Positions 1 to 8,218 of a DNA stretch of 34,148 bases are shown one piece after another. Below the pieces are notes generated by a model. It did no database searches and was not told where the DNA came from. It saw only the letters and a list, made by a program, of their open reading frames with translations. Source of the DNA: Cohnella thermotolerans DSM 17683 (GTDB lineage: Bacteria > Bacillota > Bacilli > Paenibacillales > Paenibacillaceae); NCBI RefSeq assembly GCF_000429825.1, contig NZ_KE386960.1, positions 1-34,148 of the forward strand, read 5' to 3'. The number at the start of each line of letters is the position of its first letter. Position 1 is the stretch's first letter. The position numbers and the translations under genes are program-made.

Positions 1-86
1 TTTTCTATGTTTTCCTTGCAGATAAATTCGACAAAAGTAGCTCAAATCCCTTGTGGAATAAGGATTTTTTGTTCGTTCAGCAAGCC
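1..86. mobile_element. probable insertion-sequence end (IS1182-like?)
   Basis: The GH32 gene on the minus strand stops abruptly where this AT-rich stretch begins. The stretch holds a hairpin (AAATCC at 44-49 with GGATTT at 62-67, followed by a T run) and ends at 77-86 in CAGCAAGCCC. From memory, IS1182-type elements often end with such a transcription-stopping hairpin followed by a CAGCA-C-CCC terminus. No transposase is visible because the window starts here, so the assignment is an inference from the broken neighbour and the shape of the terminus. Confidence 0.35.
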
Positions 87-572
87 CTAAGTACCTCCGA
101 GCAGCATTTTCCATTCCTCTTGATCTCTCCAGACGTAAGGGTCCCGCCATTCCGTGATTCGAAGATCCCCATGGATGTCCACCGTCAAGATCGGATTGAC
201 GGCCGGCTTGCGCCAGGTTCGCAAATCGTTCCCTTTGGCGGTCCACTGCTGCGCTCCGGTCGTCGCATTCCGTTCGCCTTCGCCGATGCTCGTATAAAAC
301 AACGTTACCTCATCGCCGTTCACGACCGAACAGCCCGAATAACAATGGAGCTCCCCGAGTTCCCGTGAAGGGGCGAGTGCAACGGGCAAGCGCTTCCAAT
401 TCACCAGATCAAGACTTGTTGCGTGTCCCCAGTGTATGTCCCCCCATTCGGTCCCCGAGGGATTGTGCTGATAGAACAGATGATATTCTCCATCCCTTTG
501 AAAAGGTCCGTTGGGGTCGTTCATCCAATTGCGCAGCGGCGTAAAGTGATACCTCGGTCTATAGCGGTCCAT
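87..572 (-). pseudogene. glycoside hydrolase family 32 (sucrose-6-phosphate hydrolase/fructosidase type), 3' truncated
   Basis: The 161 residues are the N-terminal part of a GH32 five-bladed propeller. The nucleophile motif WMNDPNG lies near residues 16-22, followed by HLFYQHNP and GDIHWGHATS, and the transition-state motif WRDPYV is near residue 145. Family members run to about 450-500 residues, so two thirds are missing, including the expected Glu-Cys acid/base motif. The reading frame ends three codons after KMLLG, where the sequence changes to an AT-rich likely IS end. Start: an AGGAGGAAGGGAA ribosome site precedes the ATG at 572. It would hydrolyse sucrose, sucrose-6-phosphate or fructans if intact; as it stands it should be inactive. 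Confidence 0.85.
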
Positions 573-611
573 TTCCCTTCCTCCTTTGAAAACCCGCGAA
601 GTTCAGCTTGT

Positions 612-794
612 TCATACATACATGAATATTAAAGTCGGGGTCAAGCGCTGCCTCATGTTCTTGGATCCGGTGTTCAAGCTTGCGAGCACGTTCATCGCGA
701 CGAACTTAACCTCTGCGATGGTCGGTCCGGGATTGTTAACTGCTGCCATCATATATCGATCCAGCGCCTGCGTCAATTCGTCCGTCCGACTTAC
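612..794 (-). other. possible small open frame, doubtful
   Basis: Between the GH32 start and the terminator at 804-841 one minus frame stays open for about 60 codons (VSRTDELTQALDRYMM..., ending FMYV). I see no convincing ribosome site and recognise no family. It may be the remains of a gene. Otherwise this 290-bp gap holds nothing I can name. Confidence 0.15.
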
Positions 795-803
795 TTGAAA
801 CTA

Positions 804-841
804 AAAAAACCGTCTCTCGTTTTTTCGAGAAACGGTTTTTT
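804..841. terminator. bidirectional intrinsic terminator
   Basis: AAAAAACCGTCTCTCG and CGAGAAACGGTTTTTT form a 16-bp stem with one mismatch and a T6 loop. A/T runs on both sides let it work in both directions. It ends the mqo transcript on the minus strand. Confidence 0.8.
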
Positions 842-865
842 CGATGACAACGGATCATATATGAT

Positions 866-2383
866 TTAGGAGACGGTTCGGCTTGCTGTCTGCAGCGGCA
901 AGCTTTCGCTCAGACCAAGCGTCCGCGCCGTTGAAGTATGAATCTCGCGGATCAGCTCCGGGTTTTTCAACAAGGATACGCCATAAGAAGGAATCATTTC
1001 TTTGATTTTCGGCTCCCACGCTTTTAAATGTTGCGGGAAGCATCTTCTTATGACCTCAAGCATGACGGAAACGGCGGTAGAGGCGCCTGGAGAAGCGCCG
1101 AGCAATGCGGCGATCGAGCCGTCGGCGGCACTGATCACTTCCGTACCGAATTGAAGCGTTCCTTTGCCGGCAGCCGTATCTTTAATAATTTGCACGCGCT
1201 GGCCCGCTACCAGCAAGTCCCAATCCTCGCTCTTGGCGTTCGGAACAAATTTCCGCAATTCTTCCATGCGCTTTTCCTTCGATAACATCACTTGCTTGAT
1301 CAAATATGTTGTCAACGAAGCGTTTTTTACGCCTGCGGCCAACATCGTTACGAGATTATGCGGTTTGACCGAAGTTAACAAATCAAGCATGGAACCGAAT
1401 TTGAGAAACTTTGGCGAGAAGCCGGCAAACGGTCCGAACAACAGCGATTCTTTATTGTCGATAAACCGCGTATCCAGATGCGGAACAGACATTGGAGGAG
1501 CGCCGACCGAAGCTTTGCCGTATACTTTCGCATGGTGCTGCGCGACAATATCCGGGTTTTGACACACCATAAATAGCCCGCTTACCGGAAATCCTCCAAT
1601 CCCTTTCCCTTCGGGAATGCCGGATTTCTGCAGCAAATGCAGGCTTCCTCCGCCGCCGCCGATAAAGACGAATTTGGCCTTATGGCGTTCGACGGTTCCG
1701 CTGTTGACGTTCCGCACTTTCAATTCCCACGAGCCGTCGCCGGCCCGTTTAATATCATCCACTTGATGATTGAATTTGAGATCGACGTTCTTGCTCTTTA
1801 AGTGGGCGAACAGCATACGCGTTAAAGCGCCAAAGTTGACGTCCGTTCCGGATTCGATTCTCGTTGCCGCTATAGGTTTATTCAATGTCCGGTCCTTCAT
1901 CATGAGCGGAATCCATTCCCTCAGTTTTCCCGGGTCATCGGAAAATTCCATCCCTTGAAACAGGGGGTTGCCGGACAGCGCTTCGAAACGCTTCTTCAAA
2001 AATGCGACATCCCGTTCCCCTTGTACGAAACTCATATGAGGCACCGGCACGATAAAGTCCCGCGGATTCCGGATCAGATTGCTGTTTACAAGATAAGACC
2101 AAAACTGCCTTGACACCTGAAACTCTTCATTGACTTTGACAGCTTTGCTGATATCTATGGATCCGTCCGCTTTCTCGACGGTGTAGTTCAGTTCGCACAA
2201 TGCGGAATGCCCCGTTCCCGCGTTATTCCATTCGTTAGAGCTTTCCTCTCCTGCGTTGGCGCGCCTCTCGAACACTGTAATTTCCCAGTCGGGCGCTAAT
2301 TCCTTTAGCAATGACCCCAATGTTGCACTCATGATTCCGGCACCAATTAAGATAACGTCTGTTTTCGCTTGTCCGTTGCTCAT
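866..2383 (-). CDS. mqo: malate:quinone oxidoreductase
   Basis: FAD-dependent, membrane-associated enzyme oxidising L-malate to oxaloacetate and passing electrons to the quinone pool, as part of the TCA cycle. The protein has 505 residues, the usual family length. It begins with the FAD-binding Rossmann motif [10 protein letters not shown] (residues 14-23). It continues with the family-typical [59 protein letters not shown] and GFPVSGLFM segments, and ends with the [11 protein letters not shown] block. It is a lone gene with a terminator downstream and its own likely extended -10 promoter about 110 bp upstream. Identification is secure; nothing is truncated. Confidence 0.97.
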   Translation of the reverse strand: MSNGQAKTDVILIGAGIMSATLGSLLKELAPDWEITVFERRANAGEESSNEWNNAGTGHSALCELNYTVEKADGSIDISKAVKVNEEFQVSRQFWSYLVNSNLIRNPRDFIVPVPHMSFVQGERDVAFLKKRFEALSGNPLFQGMEFSDDPGKLREWIPLMMKDRTLNKPIAATRIESGTDVNFGALTRMLFAHLKSKNVDLKFNHQVDDIKRAGDGSWELKVRNVNSGTVERHKAKFVFIGGGGGSLHLLQKSGIPEGKGIGGFPVSGLFMVCQNPDIVAQHHAKVYGKASVGAPPMSVPHLDTRFIDNKESLLFGPFAGFSPKFLKFGSMLDLLTSVKPHNLVTMLAAGVKNASLTTYLIKQVMLSKEKRMEELRKFVPNAKSEDWDLLVAGQRVQIIKDTAAGKGTLQFGTEVISAADGSIAALLGASPGASTAVSVMLEVIRRCFPQHLKAWEPKIKEMIPSYGVSLLKNPELIREIHTSTARTLGLSESLPLQTASRTVS

Positions 2384-2488
2384 TTTTACCGTCCTTACCC
2401 TAAGATTTGCAGAAAGGATGCAGGCCGCTCCTTCTTAGGCGCTGCAGCAAGCCAGGGCGCGACCTAGTCACACAACATTTCTGAATCA

Positions 2489-2498
2489 ATTATAACAT
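2489..2498 (-). promoter_or_regulatory. extended -10 promoter element for mqo
   Basis: On the minus strand ATGTTATAAT contains a perfect TATAAT with the TGn extension. The -35 region 17 bp upstream is poor, as is common for extended -10 promoters. It lies about 105 bp upstream of the mqo start in an AT-rich gap. Confidence 0.5.
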
Positions 2499-2587
2499 AG
2501 TGTATATCACGATATATTATTAATTTACTATATTCGCGATCATTTTCTTTTACTCTTCTACGAAAGGCATCCTTTCGACCCCATCCT

Positions 2588-4069
2588 CTATTCGAGCTCC
2601 ACAATCTTCGTCGCTATGTTTTTGCAAAATTCACTGTCGTGTTCCACAAAAAGAAGGGTTGGCGAGTATTCGAGCAGCAGCTCTTCAATTTGCATGCGGG
2701 AGATCACATCGATAAAGTTAAGCGGTTCATCCCAAATATGCAAATGAGCTTTCTCGCAGAGGCTTTTGGCAATCAGCACTTTCTTCTTCTGGCCGCCGCT
2801 GAACGTTGAAATATCCTTCTCAAATTGGACTCTGGAAAAATCCAGCTTTCTTAAAATCGCTTTAAAAAGACTCTCGTCGATCCCGTGGCTTCGAGCGAAG
2901 TCCGTTAAATTGCCCTGCAAATGAGACGTATCCTGGGAGACATAGGATATTTTAAGCTGGCTTCCTATGCGGAAGGTGCCCGTATAGTCGATATTCTCGC
3001 CGCAGATGAGTTTGATGATGCTTGATTTACCCGAGCCGTTCCTCCCCAGCAGCGCAATCCGCTCTCCTTGCTCGATCGTGAAGCCGATATCCCGGCAAGC
3101 CGCCTTCTCGCCATAGAAGATCGAGACATTCTCCAGTTCGACAAGCCGGCTTTTATGATAAGTGAGCTGCGAGATCTTCAAACTTTCGGAGTTTTCGATA
3201 TTTTTAAGAAGCTTGGACTTCTCTTCCAAGGCGGACTGCTGCCTCTGCTCCATGGATTTGGAGCGTTTCATCATTTTGGCGGCCTTGTGGCCGACATACC
3301 CTTTATCTACCTTGGAGCCGGAATTTCGGGTGCCGTTTTTCGTTTTCTCGACCTCGTGCGACCAGTCGCTCGTTCGCTTCGCGGCTTCCGACAAGCGTTT
3401 GATATCTTTTCTTAGCTTCTCGTTCTCCGCAAGCTCGAATTGATCCTGCCGCTGCTTATTTTCCCACCAATCGGAGAAATTGCCCTTCTGAATCTCAATG
3501 TTCGTCTTATTGATGGAGAGGATGTGGTCTACGCAGTTATCGAGAAAAGCTCTGTCGTGAGACACCAGGATAAACCCGCTTTTGGATTTCAGATAGTCGC
3601 TGACCAGTATCCTTGCCTTCATGTCCAGATGATTGGTGGGTTCATCGATCAACAGGAAGCTGTTCTCCTTAAGAAATAAGGCGGCCAGCAGCACTTTCGT
3701 CTGTTCACCGTTGGACAAAGAATCGAAGGGGCGATACAAGACGTCCTCCGATACCTTCAACAAGGAAAGTTCACGCATAAGCTCCCAGTGCTGATAATCC
3801 GGATAAATGTCGCTCACGACATCGAGGGTATTGTTTTCCTTGTCCCGGACATGGAAAGGGAAATATTCAAATTGCACGGTAGCGGATATTTTGCCGCTGT
3901 ATTCGTATTTGCCGAGCAGCAAGTTGAGAAAGGTGGTCTTCCCTCTGCCGTTTCTTCCCGTAAATCCTAATTTCCAATCAGTATCGATTTGAAAACTTAC
4001 GTTCTCGAATACGTTATCGTAACTGCCCTCATAGGCAAACGTCAGATTGGTCACGTTTATTAATGACAT
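2588..4069 (-). CDS. ABC-F ribosomal protection protein (Lsa/VmlR type)
   Basis: Cytosolic ATPase with two ABC cassettes and no membrane segments. ABC-F proteins of the Lsa/Vga/VmlR kind bind the ribosomal E site and displace lincosamide, pleuromutilin or streptogramin A drugs. Cassette 1 has Walker A GRNGRGKTT (residues 38-46), signature LSNGEQ and Walker B LLIDEPTNHLD. A charged interdomain linker follows (about residues 195-305, rich in Lys/Glu/Arg). Cassette 2 has GRNGSGKSS, FSGGQKKK and a variant Walker B, WDEPLNFID. The opening MSLINVTNLTFAYEGSYDN strongly recalls Lsa proteins. The 493-residue length fits. The start is preceded by GGGAGGATCGCTTC. A drug-type attenuation leader lies directly upstream, which supports a resistance role; which drugs cannot be read from sequence. 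Confidence 0.93.
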   Translation of the reverse strand: MSLINVTNLTFAYEGSYDNVFENVSFQIDTDWKLGFTGRNGRGKTTFLNLLLGKYEYSGKISATVQFEYFPFHVRDKENNTLDVVSDIYPDYQHWELMRELSLLKVSEDVLYRPFDSLSNGEQTKVLLAALFLKENSFLLIDEPTNHLDMKARILVSDYLKSKSGFILVSHDRAFLDNCVDHILSINKTNIEIQKGNFSDWWENKQRQDQFELAENEKLRKDIKRLSEAAKRTSDWSHEVEKTKNGTRNSGSKVDKGYVGHKAAKMMKRSKSMEQRQQSALEEKSKLLKNIENSESLKISQLTYHKSRLVELENVSIFYGEKAACRDIGFTIEQGERIALLGRNGSGKSSIIKLICGENIDYTGTFRIGSQLKISYVSQDTSHLQGNLTDFARSHGIDESLFKAILRKLDFSRVQFEKDISTFSGGQKKKVLIAKSLCEKAHLHIWDEPLNFIDVISRMQIEELLLEYSPTLLFVEHDSEFCKNIATKIVELE

Positions 4070-4099
4070 GAAGCGATCCTCCCGCTGGAAAAATATAAA

Positions 4100-4128
4100 A
4101 GCTACAAGAAAGTTACTTTCTTGTAGCT
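4100..4128 (-). terminator. attenuator terminator hairpin upstream of the ABC-F gene
   Basis: Perfect inverted repeat AGCTACAAGAAAGT / ACTTTCTTGTAGCT, followed on the minus strand by TTTTATATTTTT. It lies about 30 bp before the ABC-F start codon, which is why it is read as a conditional rather than a gene-end terminator. Confidence 0.8.
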
Positions 4129-4266
4129 CAAATAAATTCAGCGCAACCGATCCAACCCGCTGCGGGAGTTAGACGAGGATCTGCTATTTGAGTGAAAAGA
4201 GGAAGTAACTTTCTTGCTAAACAACAATAAAACAGGCGAAAATCATTCGCTAAGCTTGTTTTATCA

Positions 4267-4284
4267 TTAGCAAGAAAAATCCAT
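4267..4284 (-). CDS. attenuator leader peptide MDFSC
   Basis: Five-codon ORF ATG-GAT-TTT-TCT-TGC-TAA. A GGAG ribosome site sits eight bases upstream (4293-4296), about 25 bp downstream of the predicted transcription start. Its last codons are complementary to the antiterminator segment at 4210-4220, so a stalled ribosome here would change the fold. It is the sensing element of the leader, not a functional protein. Confidence 0.7.
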   Translation of the reverse strand: MDFSC

Positions 4285-4314
4285 CTTTTCAGCTCCAATC
4301 GTTAAGTTGTAAGT

Positions 4315-4343
4315 ATAATACCATGCCCCTTGTTGAATTTCAA
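4315..4343 (-). promoter_or_regulatory. sigma-A promoter of the ABC-F leader
   Basis: Minus strand: -35 TTGAAA (4343-4338), a 17-bp spacer and -10 TATTAT (4320-4315) with a TG extension one base upstream. Predicted transcription starts near 4308, just ahead of the leader peptide's ribosome site. Confidence 0.75.
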
Positions 4344-4406
4344 CCTGCCTCTCTTCTCCCCGAGCTCGGACGAACAAGCCGTCTGCCCGTCCGAACCCGG
4401 CAAGCT

Positions 4407-5051
4407 CTAGCCGATAAACTCTTGTACCCACTCGTCGTTGTATTTCGCAATGCCGATCTGTGTGTAGCTGCCGTTCAGAATGTTGGCGCGATGACCCGGA
4501 CTGTTCATCCATTGGCTCATCACTTCATCCGCACTCGTCTGGCCTTGGGCGATGTTCTCGCCCGCAACGTTGTAGGCGATCCCGTTGGCCTTCATGAGAT
4601 CGAACGGAGAACCATAGGTCGGAGATTGATGAGAAAAGTATCGGTTGTCGGACATGTCCTTCGCTTTGATCATGGCGACGTTCGAGAGCTGCGCATTCAG
4701 GCTCAGGGGACTCAACCCTGCTTTCGATCGTTCTTGATTCACCAAGCCCAACACTTGCTGTGCGGCATCGGACGGATTGCCGGTTAGGCTGGAAGACGGG
4801 CCGGCGGTCTGCGGCGGGTTCGCGTTCGGCGCTGCCGACGGTTGCATCGGCGCCGCATCGCCAAGCAATCCGCCGATCAAACCCGCAGCACCGTCCGGCG
4901 CTTGCCGGATCTTGAGCGTCGGCTTGCCCGGCTTCGTCGTCGAGATCGAGGAAGCCTGTTTGGAGACCATTTGCTTCTCGTTCACGGCAGAATGATTCGA
5001 ACAACCGGCAACCAACAGCAGTGCTGCCATAACGATCCATTTTTTGACCAT
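4407..5051 (-). CDS. CAP-domain lipoprotein (YkwD-like)
   Basis: Predicted extracytoplasmic lipoprotein of 214 residues. The start at 5051 is chosen because GGAGAAGATCAT precedes it and the protein then opens with a lipoprotein signal, MVKKWIVMAALLLVAGC (lipidated Cys17). An upstream in-frame Met would bury the signal. Residues 20-90 are a low-complexity Ser/Pro/Ala linker. Residues 95-214 form the CAP/SCP domain: LVNQERSKAGLSPLSLN, YFSHQSP, AGENIAQG, WMNSPGHRANILN and IGIAKYNDEW. CAP proteins of this type are common in Bacilli, often sporulation-linked, and their biochemical role is largely unknown. It is a lone gene; a minus-strand terminator lies just upstream at 5125-5152. Confidence 0.9.
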   Translation of the reverse strand: MVKKWIVMAALLLVAGCSNHSAVNEKQMVSKQASSISTTKPGKPTLKIRQAPDGAAGLIGGLLGDAAPMQPSAAPNANPPQTAGPSSSLTGNPSDAAQQVLGLVNQERSKAGLSPLSLNAQLSNVAMIKAKDMSDNRYFSHQSPTYGSPFDLMKANGIAYNVAGENIAQGQTSADEVMSQWMNSPGHRANILNGSYTQIGIAKYNDEWVQEFIG

Positions 5052-5124
5052 ATGATCTTCTCCAATCTTCAAAGCCACGGTTATGGCGGAAAGGGCCACA
5101 CCCATGTAGAATTCCCCATATACG

Positions 5125-5152
5125 CAAAAAAACACGCCTTCAACGGCGTGTT
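5125..5152 (-). terminator. intrinsic terminator upstream of the CAP gene
   Basis: AACACGCC-TTCAAC-GGCGTGTT, followed on the minus strand by a T run. It would stop minus-strand transcripts arriving from 5.15-5.3 kb, where I see no gene, so it may be a leftover or insulate the CAP gene from antisense transcription. Confidence 0.6.
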
Positions 5153-5350
5153 CGCCATCGCGTTATTCTTGAAGATGGCGGGGATCGATTCCACGCCAGA
5201 CGAAGCGCAAAATTTACTGCAGCTTGTCATCTAAATGCGGTTTGGTGAAAAACGGAGGATCGTGTGGTATTCTTATATTTGACAGCACTCATAAGCTACT
5301 AATCATGAATGAACATGGACGTCCTTTTCGCAACAAGGAGATGATGGATC

Positions 5351-6091
5351 ATGGGGCTTCTTCATCATGACGTAACGGTGCTGAACTTTGATCATTTGTA
5401 TATGCAACAACCCCAACTGGCCGACAGAGCCGACGAATGGATTGAACTGTCGAACATCCCATCCACGAATTTGTTCTGCACACAAGAAGCGCTGGCGGAA
5501 ATCCGCCGCAGGTTGTCCGCCCGCAAGGCTAACGGCATCACCTATATCGGCAGCGGCAACTATCATTACGTCTCCTATGCCTTCCTCAGCGAGATCGATC
5601 GCCCGTTCAGCTTAGTCTTGTTTGACAATCACACCGATGCCAAACGATCAGACAATCTGCCGGGGCTGTTGACGTGCGGATCATGGGTAGCCGAAGCCCT
5701 GACGCGTCTTCCACAATTACAGCAAGTCGTTTGGGTGGGGGTTCACACGGGCTCCTTGCCCGATAACCCCAGCATCCGCTCCAAAATGGTATGGCTGCCG
5801 GATTTGGAACACCCCGAGCAATTGTTGTCTTCGCTTGTCGCCAACGATATTTATATTAGCATCGACAAGGATGTTCTGGATGAAGCGGATGCCGTGACCA
5901 ATTGGGATCAAGGCAAGATGCGTCTGAAGCAGCTGATTATGGCGCTGCACTCGCTTGTCGAGAACAAAAACATTATCGGCATCGACGTCTGCGGCGAGCT
6001 AAGGGTTCCCCCAGCCGACGTATGGAGATATTCCGAAGGGATCCGCCTGAACGAGCAAGCGAACCTGGCTATACTGGAAGCTGTGCTGTAA
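5351..6091 (+). CDS. arginase/ureohydrolase-fold protein
   Basis: 246 residues with the metal-site motifs of the ureohydrolase superfamily: His72 in GSGNYHYVSY, D92-N-H94-T-D96 in LVLFDNHTDAKR, and D172/D174 in ISIDKDVLDEADAV. Classical arginases and agmatinases have about 300 residues with DAHxD and SxDxDxxDP motifs. Here the protein is shorter, Asn replaces Ala in the second motif, and the Pro after the last Asp is absent. It keeps most metal ligands but is a divergent branch, so the substrate (a guanidine or amide compound) cannot be assigned. The ATG follows AAGGAGATGATGGATC. It is monocistronic, and remnants follow it before the ars operon. Confidence 0.78.
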   Translation: MGLLHHDVTVLNFDHLYMQQPQLADRADEWIELSNIPSTNLFCTQEALAEIRRRLSARKANGITYIGSGNYHYVSYAFLSEIDRPFSLVLFDNHTDAKRSDNLPGLLTCGSWVAEALTRLPQLQQVVWVGVHTGSLPDNPSIRSKMVWLPDLEHPEQLLSSLVANDIYISIDKDVLDEADAVTNWDQGKMRLKQLIMALHSLVENKNIIGIDVCGELRVPPADVWRYSEGIRLNEQANLAILEAVL

Positions 6092-6189
6092 ATTAGGCTT
6101 TCTCTTCGGCTCCTTTTAGAAGCGCTGCATGGCTTTTGTGCACTGGGCAACAAAGTAAGCGGTCCGCCTGCGGACGATGGTCTTGACTT

Positions 6190-6324
6190 TCACACTATGG
6201 CCAGCAGCTCGCGGATATCCTGCTCGGTAAGCGCGGACAGCGCCTCCTCGCCGGGTTGGATCCCTTCCGCAATCAGGGACTTTTTCCTCCGATGAAGCTC
6301 GTTTACCCGCCTGGGCGAATGACA
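6190..6324 (-). pseudogene. C-terminal scrap resembling SNF2-type helicase
   Basis: One minus frame reads RVNELHRRKKSLIAEGIQPG followed by EEALSALTEQDIRELLAIV and a stop. This closely resembles the extreme C-terminus of SNF2-family helicases (VHxLxxRKKxLxxxxIxxGE...LSxxELRELLxL). Only about 38 codons remain and there is no start. It overlaps, in another frame, the end of the remnant at 6303-6506. Together they look like rearrangement debris next to the ars operon. Confidence 0.4.
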
Positions 6325-6506
6325 ATTTCAACACCGGTCGGTTCAACCCGGAAAGGGCGCTTATACTCACTGAAAACAAGCTCGATTCCCGACAGGTCGT
6401 CCGGCAGCGCTGGCGAAACGACAAATTTATAGGAGAAGTGTTCTCTTGAGCCGCTTCCGCCGCGGTTCCAACAATTATATAAGTGATTGATAATATAAGT
6501 GTTTGA
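6303..6506 (-). pseudogene. 3' remnant of an unidentified gene
   Basis: A minus frame open for about 68 codons ends NRGGSGSREHFSYKFVVSPA, then LPDDLSGIELVFSEYKRPF and VEIVIRPGG before its stop. Amino-acid usage looks coding and the tail resembles the C-terminal beta-sandwich of Bacilli surface or anti-sigma-type proteins, but I cannot name a family. There is no start codon with a ribosome site, and its upstream part is replaced by the arsR promoter, so it is a truncated leftover. The rest of the 6092-6476 gap shows nothing further. Confidence 0.3.
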
Positions 6507-6513
6507 TTATACA
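6477..6513 (+). promoter_or_regulatory. ars promoter with direct-repeat operator
   Basis: Two near-identical 15-bp repeats, ATATAAGTGATTGAT (6477-6491) and ATATAAGTGTTTGAT (6493-6507), start 16 bp apart. They overlap a promoter-like pair TTGATA (6487-6492) and TATACA (6508-6513) with a short 15-bp spacer. The position, 40-75 bp before arsR, suggests an ArsR operator; binding is inferred. Confidence 0.55.
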
Positions 6514-6551
6514 ATGAACTTGCGCCGTCTGATTCCAAAGGGGGTGATAGG

Positions 6552-6878
6552 ATGGTGGTCGCCGAAGCATCCATCGTCGAAATGGCGGAAACCCTGAAGC
6601 TGCTCTCCGACAAGACTCGATTAACGATTATCGCTTTGCTGAAGGAGCGCGAGATGTGCGTCTGCGATATTGTGGACATCCTGGAGACGACGCAGCCGAA
6701 TATCAGCCAGCATCTGAAGAAGCTGAAGAACGGCGGAATCGTGAACGAAACCCGGCGCAGCCAATGGATTTACTATTCGTTAAACGTGAACGATAAGCCG
6801 TATTTAAACGACATCTTGAACCGTCTTCCCTCCATGAAAGAACGGATTGAGGCGCTGAAACCGAATAGCTGCTGTTAA
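6552..6878 (+). CDS. arsR: arsenic-responsive repressor ArsR (ArsR/SmtB family)
   Basis: Winged-helix metalloregulator of 108 residues, first gene of arsRBC. The arsenic-sensing cysteine pair C36-V-C38 lies in REMCVCDIVDIL at the start of the recognition region, as in classical ArsR (ELCVCDL). The DNA-recognition helix is TTQPNISQHLKKLKNGGIV and the wing carries RRSQWIYYSL. The protein ends in Cys107-Cys108, which may add metal ligands. It should repress its own operon until As(III)/Sb(III) binds. The start is preceded by AGGGGGTGATAGG. The gap to arsB is 12 bp. Confidence 0.95.
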   Translation: MVVAEASIVEMAETLKLLSDKTRLTIIALLKEREMCVCDIVDILETTQPNISQHLKKLKNGGIVNETRRSQWIYYSLNVNDKPYLNDILNRLPSMKERIEALKPNSCC

Positions 6879-6890
6879 TTTGGAGGTCCT

Positions 6891-8183
6891 ATGGTTGTAC
6901 TTGCATCTGTTATTTTCCTCATCACCCTGATCTTTGTCATTTGGCAGCCGAAAGGACTGAACATCGGCTGGTCCGCTTGCGGTGGCGCGATCCTGGCGCT
7001 GGTTTGCGGCGTTGTCGATTTCCACGATGTATGGAACGTTACGCAGATCGTTTGGAATGCCACGATTGCGTTTGTAGCGGTGATTCTGATCTCCCTTATC
7101 CTGGATGAGATCGGTTTCTTCGAATGGGCCGCGCTTCATATGGCCCGTTCCGCCCGAGGCAACGGCAACCTCATGTTCGTCTACGTCGTTCTGCTGGGAG
7201 CCGCGGTTGCCTTCTTCTTCGCCAACGACGGTGCCGCTCTCATCCTGACGCCGATCGTCCTCGCCATGGTACGGGCTCTCCGATTTGACGAGCGGATGAT
7301 TCTCCCCTTCGTTATGGCGAGCGGATTTATATCCGATACGGCATCGCTTCCGCTCGTCGTAAGCAATCTGGTCAATATCGTCTCGTCCGATTTCTTCGGG
7401 ATCGGGTTCGCGGAATATGCGAGCCGAATGATCGTGCCGACGCTCTTCTCGGTCGCCGCCAGCTTGCTTGTCCTGTACCTGTTCTACCGCCCACGCATTC
7501 CGAATCGATACAATTTGGAGCATTTGAAGAAACCGGTCGACGCCATCAAGGATCGGCGCTTGTTCAAGATCTCATGGATTATCTTGGCTGTTCTCCTTAT
7601 CGCTTATCTGACGAGCGAATGGATCGAGATTCCGGTCTCCATCATCGCCGGCGCAGCCGCGATCGTCTTCCTGCTTCTGGCGAGACAGAGCCGGGAGATC
7701 CGTACCTGGAAGCTCGTCAAAGGGGCGCCATGGGCTGTCGTCGTCTTCTCCATCGGGATGTATGTCGTTGTATATGGGCTTAGAAACGTGGGGCTGACGG
7801 ATGAACTTGGACATGTCTTTAAGTGGGCAGGCGACCAAGGGCTGTTCGTTGCAACGGTCGGTTCCGGGTTCATTGCGGCGATCCTCTCCTCCATCATGAA
7901 CAACATGCCCACAGTCATGATCAACGCCCTGGCCATCGACGGAACGAACCCAACAGGCATGATGCGGGAAGCATTCGTTTATGCGAACGTGATCGGCTCC
8001 GACTTAGGGCCAAAAATGACGCCGATCGGCTCGCTGGCCACCCTGCTATGGTTGCACGTTCTGTCCGGCAAGGGCGTTAAAATCTCCTGGGGAGCCTATT
8101 TCAAAACGGGAATCGTCCTTACCGTTCCCGTATTGCTCATCACCCTGTCCGGGCTCTATTTGTGGCTTAAAGCAGTCGGTTAA
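6891..8183 (+). CDS. arsB: arsenite efflux permease ArsB
   Basis: 430-residue polytopic inner-membrane carrier that exports arsenite/antimonite. About 11-12 hydrophobic segments are visible, and the length matches ArsB (about 430). Family-typical stretches are [42 protein letters not shown] and [14 protein letters not shown] followed by [21 protein letters not shown]. It is of ArsB rather than Acr3 type. An excellent ribosome site (GGAGGTCCT) sits in the 12-bp gap after arsR, so it belongs to the same operon under ArsR control. Confidence 0.96.
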   Translation: MVVLASVIFLITLIFVIWQPKGLNIGWSACGGAILALVCGVVDFHDVWNVTQIVWNATIAFVAVILISLILDEIGFFEWAALHMARSARGNGNLMFVYVVLLGAAVAFFFANDGAALILTPIVLAMVRALRFDERMILPFVMASGFISDTASLPLVVSNLVNIVSSDFFGIGFAEYASRMIVPTLFSVAASLLVLYLFYRPRIPNRYNLEHLKKPVDAIKDRRLFKISWIILAVLLIAYLTSEWIEIPVSIIAGAAAIVFLLLARQSREIRTWKLVKGAPWAVVVFSIGMYVVVYGLRNVGLTDELGHVFKWAGDQGLFVATVGSGFIAAILSSIMNNMPTVMINALAIDGTNPTGMMREAFVYANVIGSDLGPKMTPIGSLATLLWLHVLSGKGVKISWGAYFKTGIVLTVPVLLITLSGLYLWLKAVG

Positions 8184-8218
8184 AATCAATCAAATTCTCA
8201 TAAAAGGGGTCATTGAAA

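Larger units (their letters stand above)
4089..4308 (-). promoter_or_regulatory. ribosome-mediated attenuation leader of the ABC-F gene
   Basis: In transcript order: a five-codon leader ORF (4284-4267), a hairpin (4263-4228), segment 2 (4220-4203) and a terminator hairpin (4128-4100). The terminator is a perfect 14-bp inverted repeat around one base, followed by a T-rich run (4100-4089). Segment 2 contains CAAGAAAGTTACTT, an exact 14-nt complement of the 3' part of the terminator hairpin (4118-4105), so it can act as antiterminator. The leader codons TTTCTTGCTAA (4277-4267) are an exact 11-nt complement of the start of segment 2 (4220-4210), so they can sequester it. A ribosome stalled on the leader ORF would free segment 2 and allow read-through. 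This is the logic known for vmlR and other antibiotic-responsive leaders; the mechanism here is inferred from the complementarity. Confidence 0.82.

Noticed and set aside
5175..5234. plus-strand frame MAGIDSTPDEAQNLLQLVI
   Set aside because: Looks faintly coding, but it is only 19 codons, has no ribosome site, and the frame upstream is antisense to the CAP gene.
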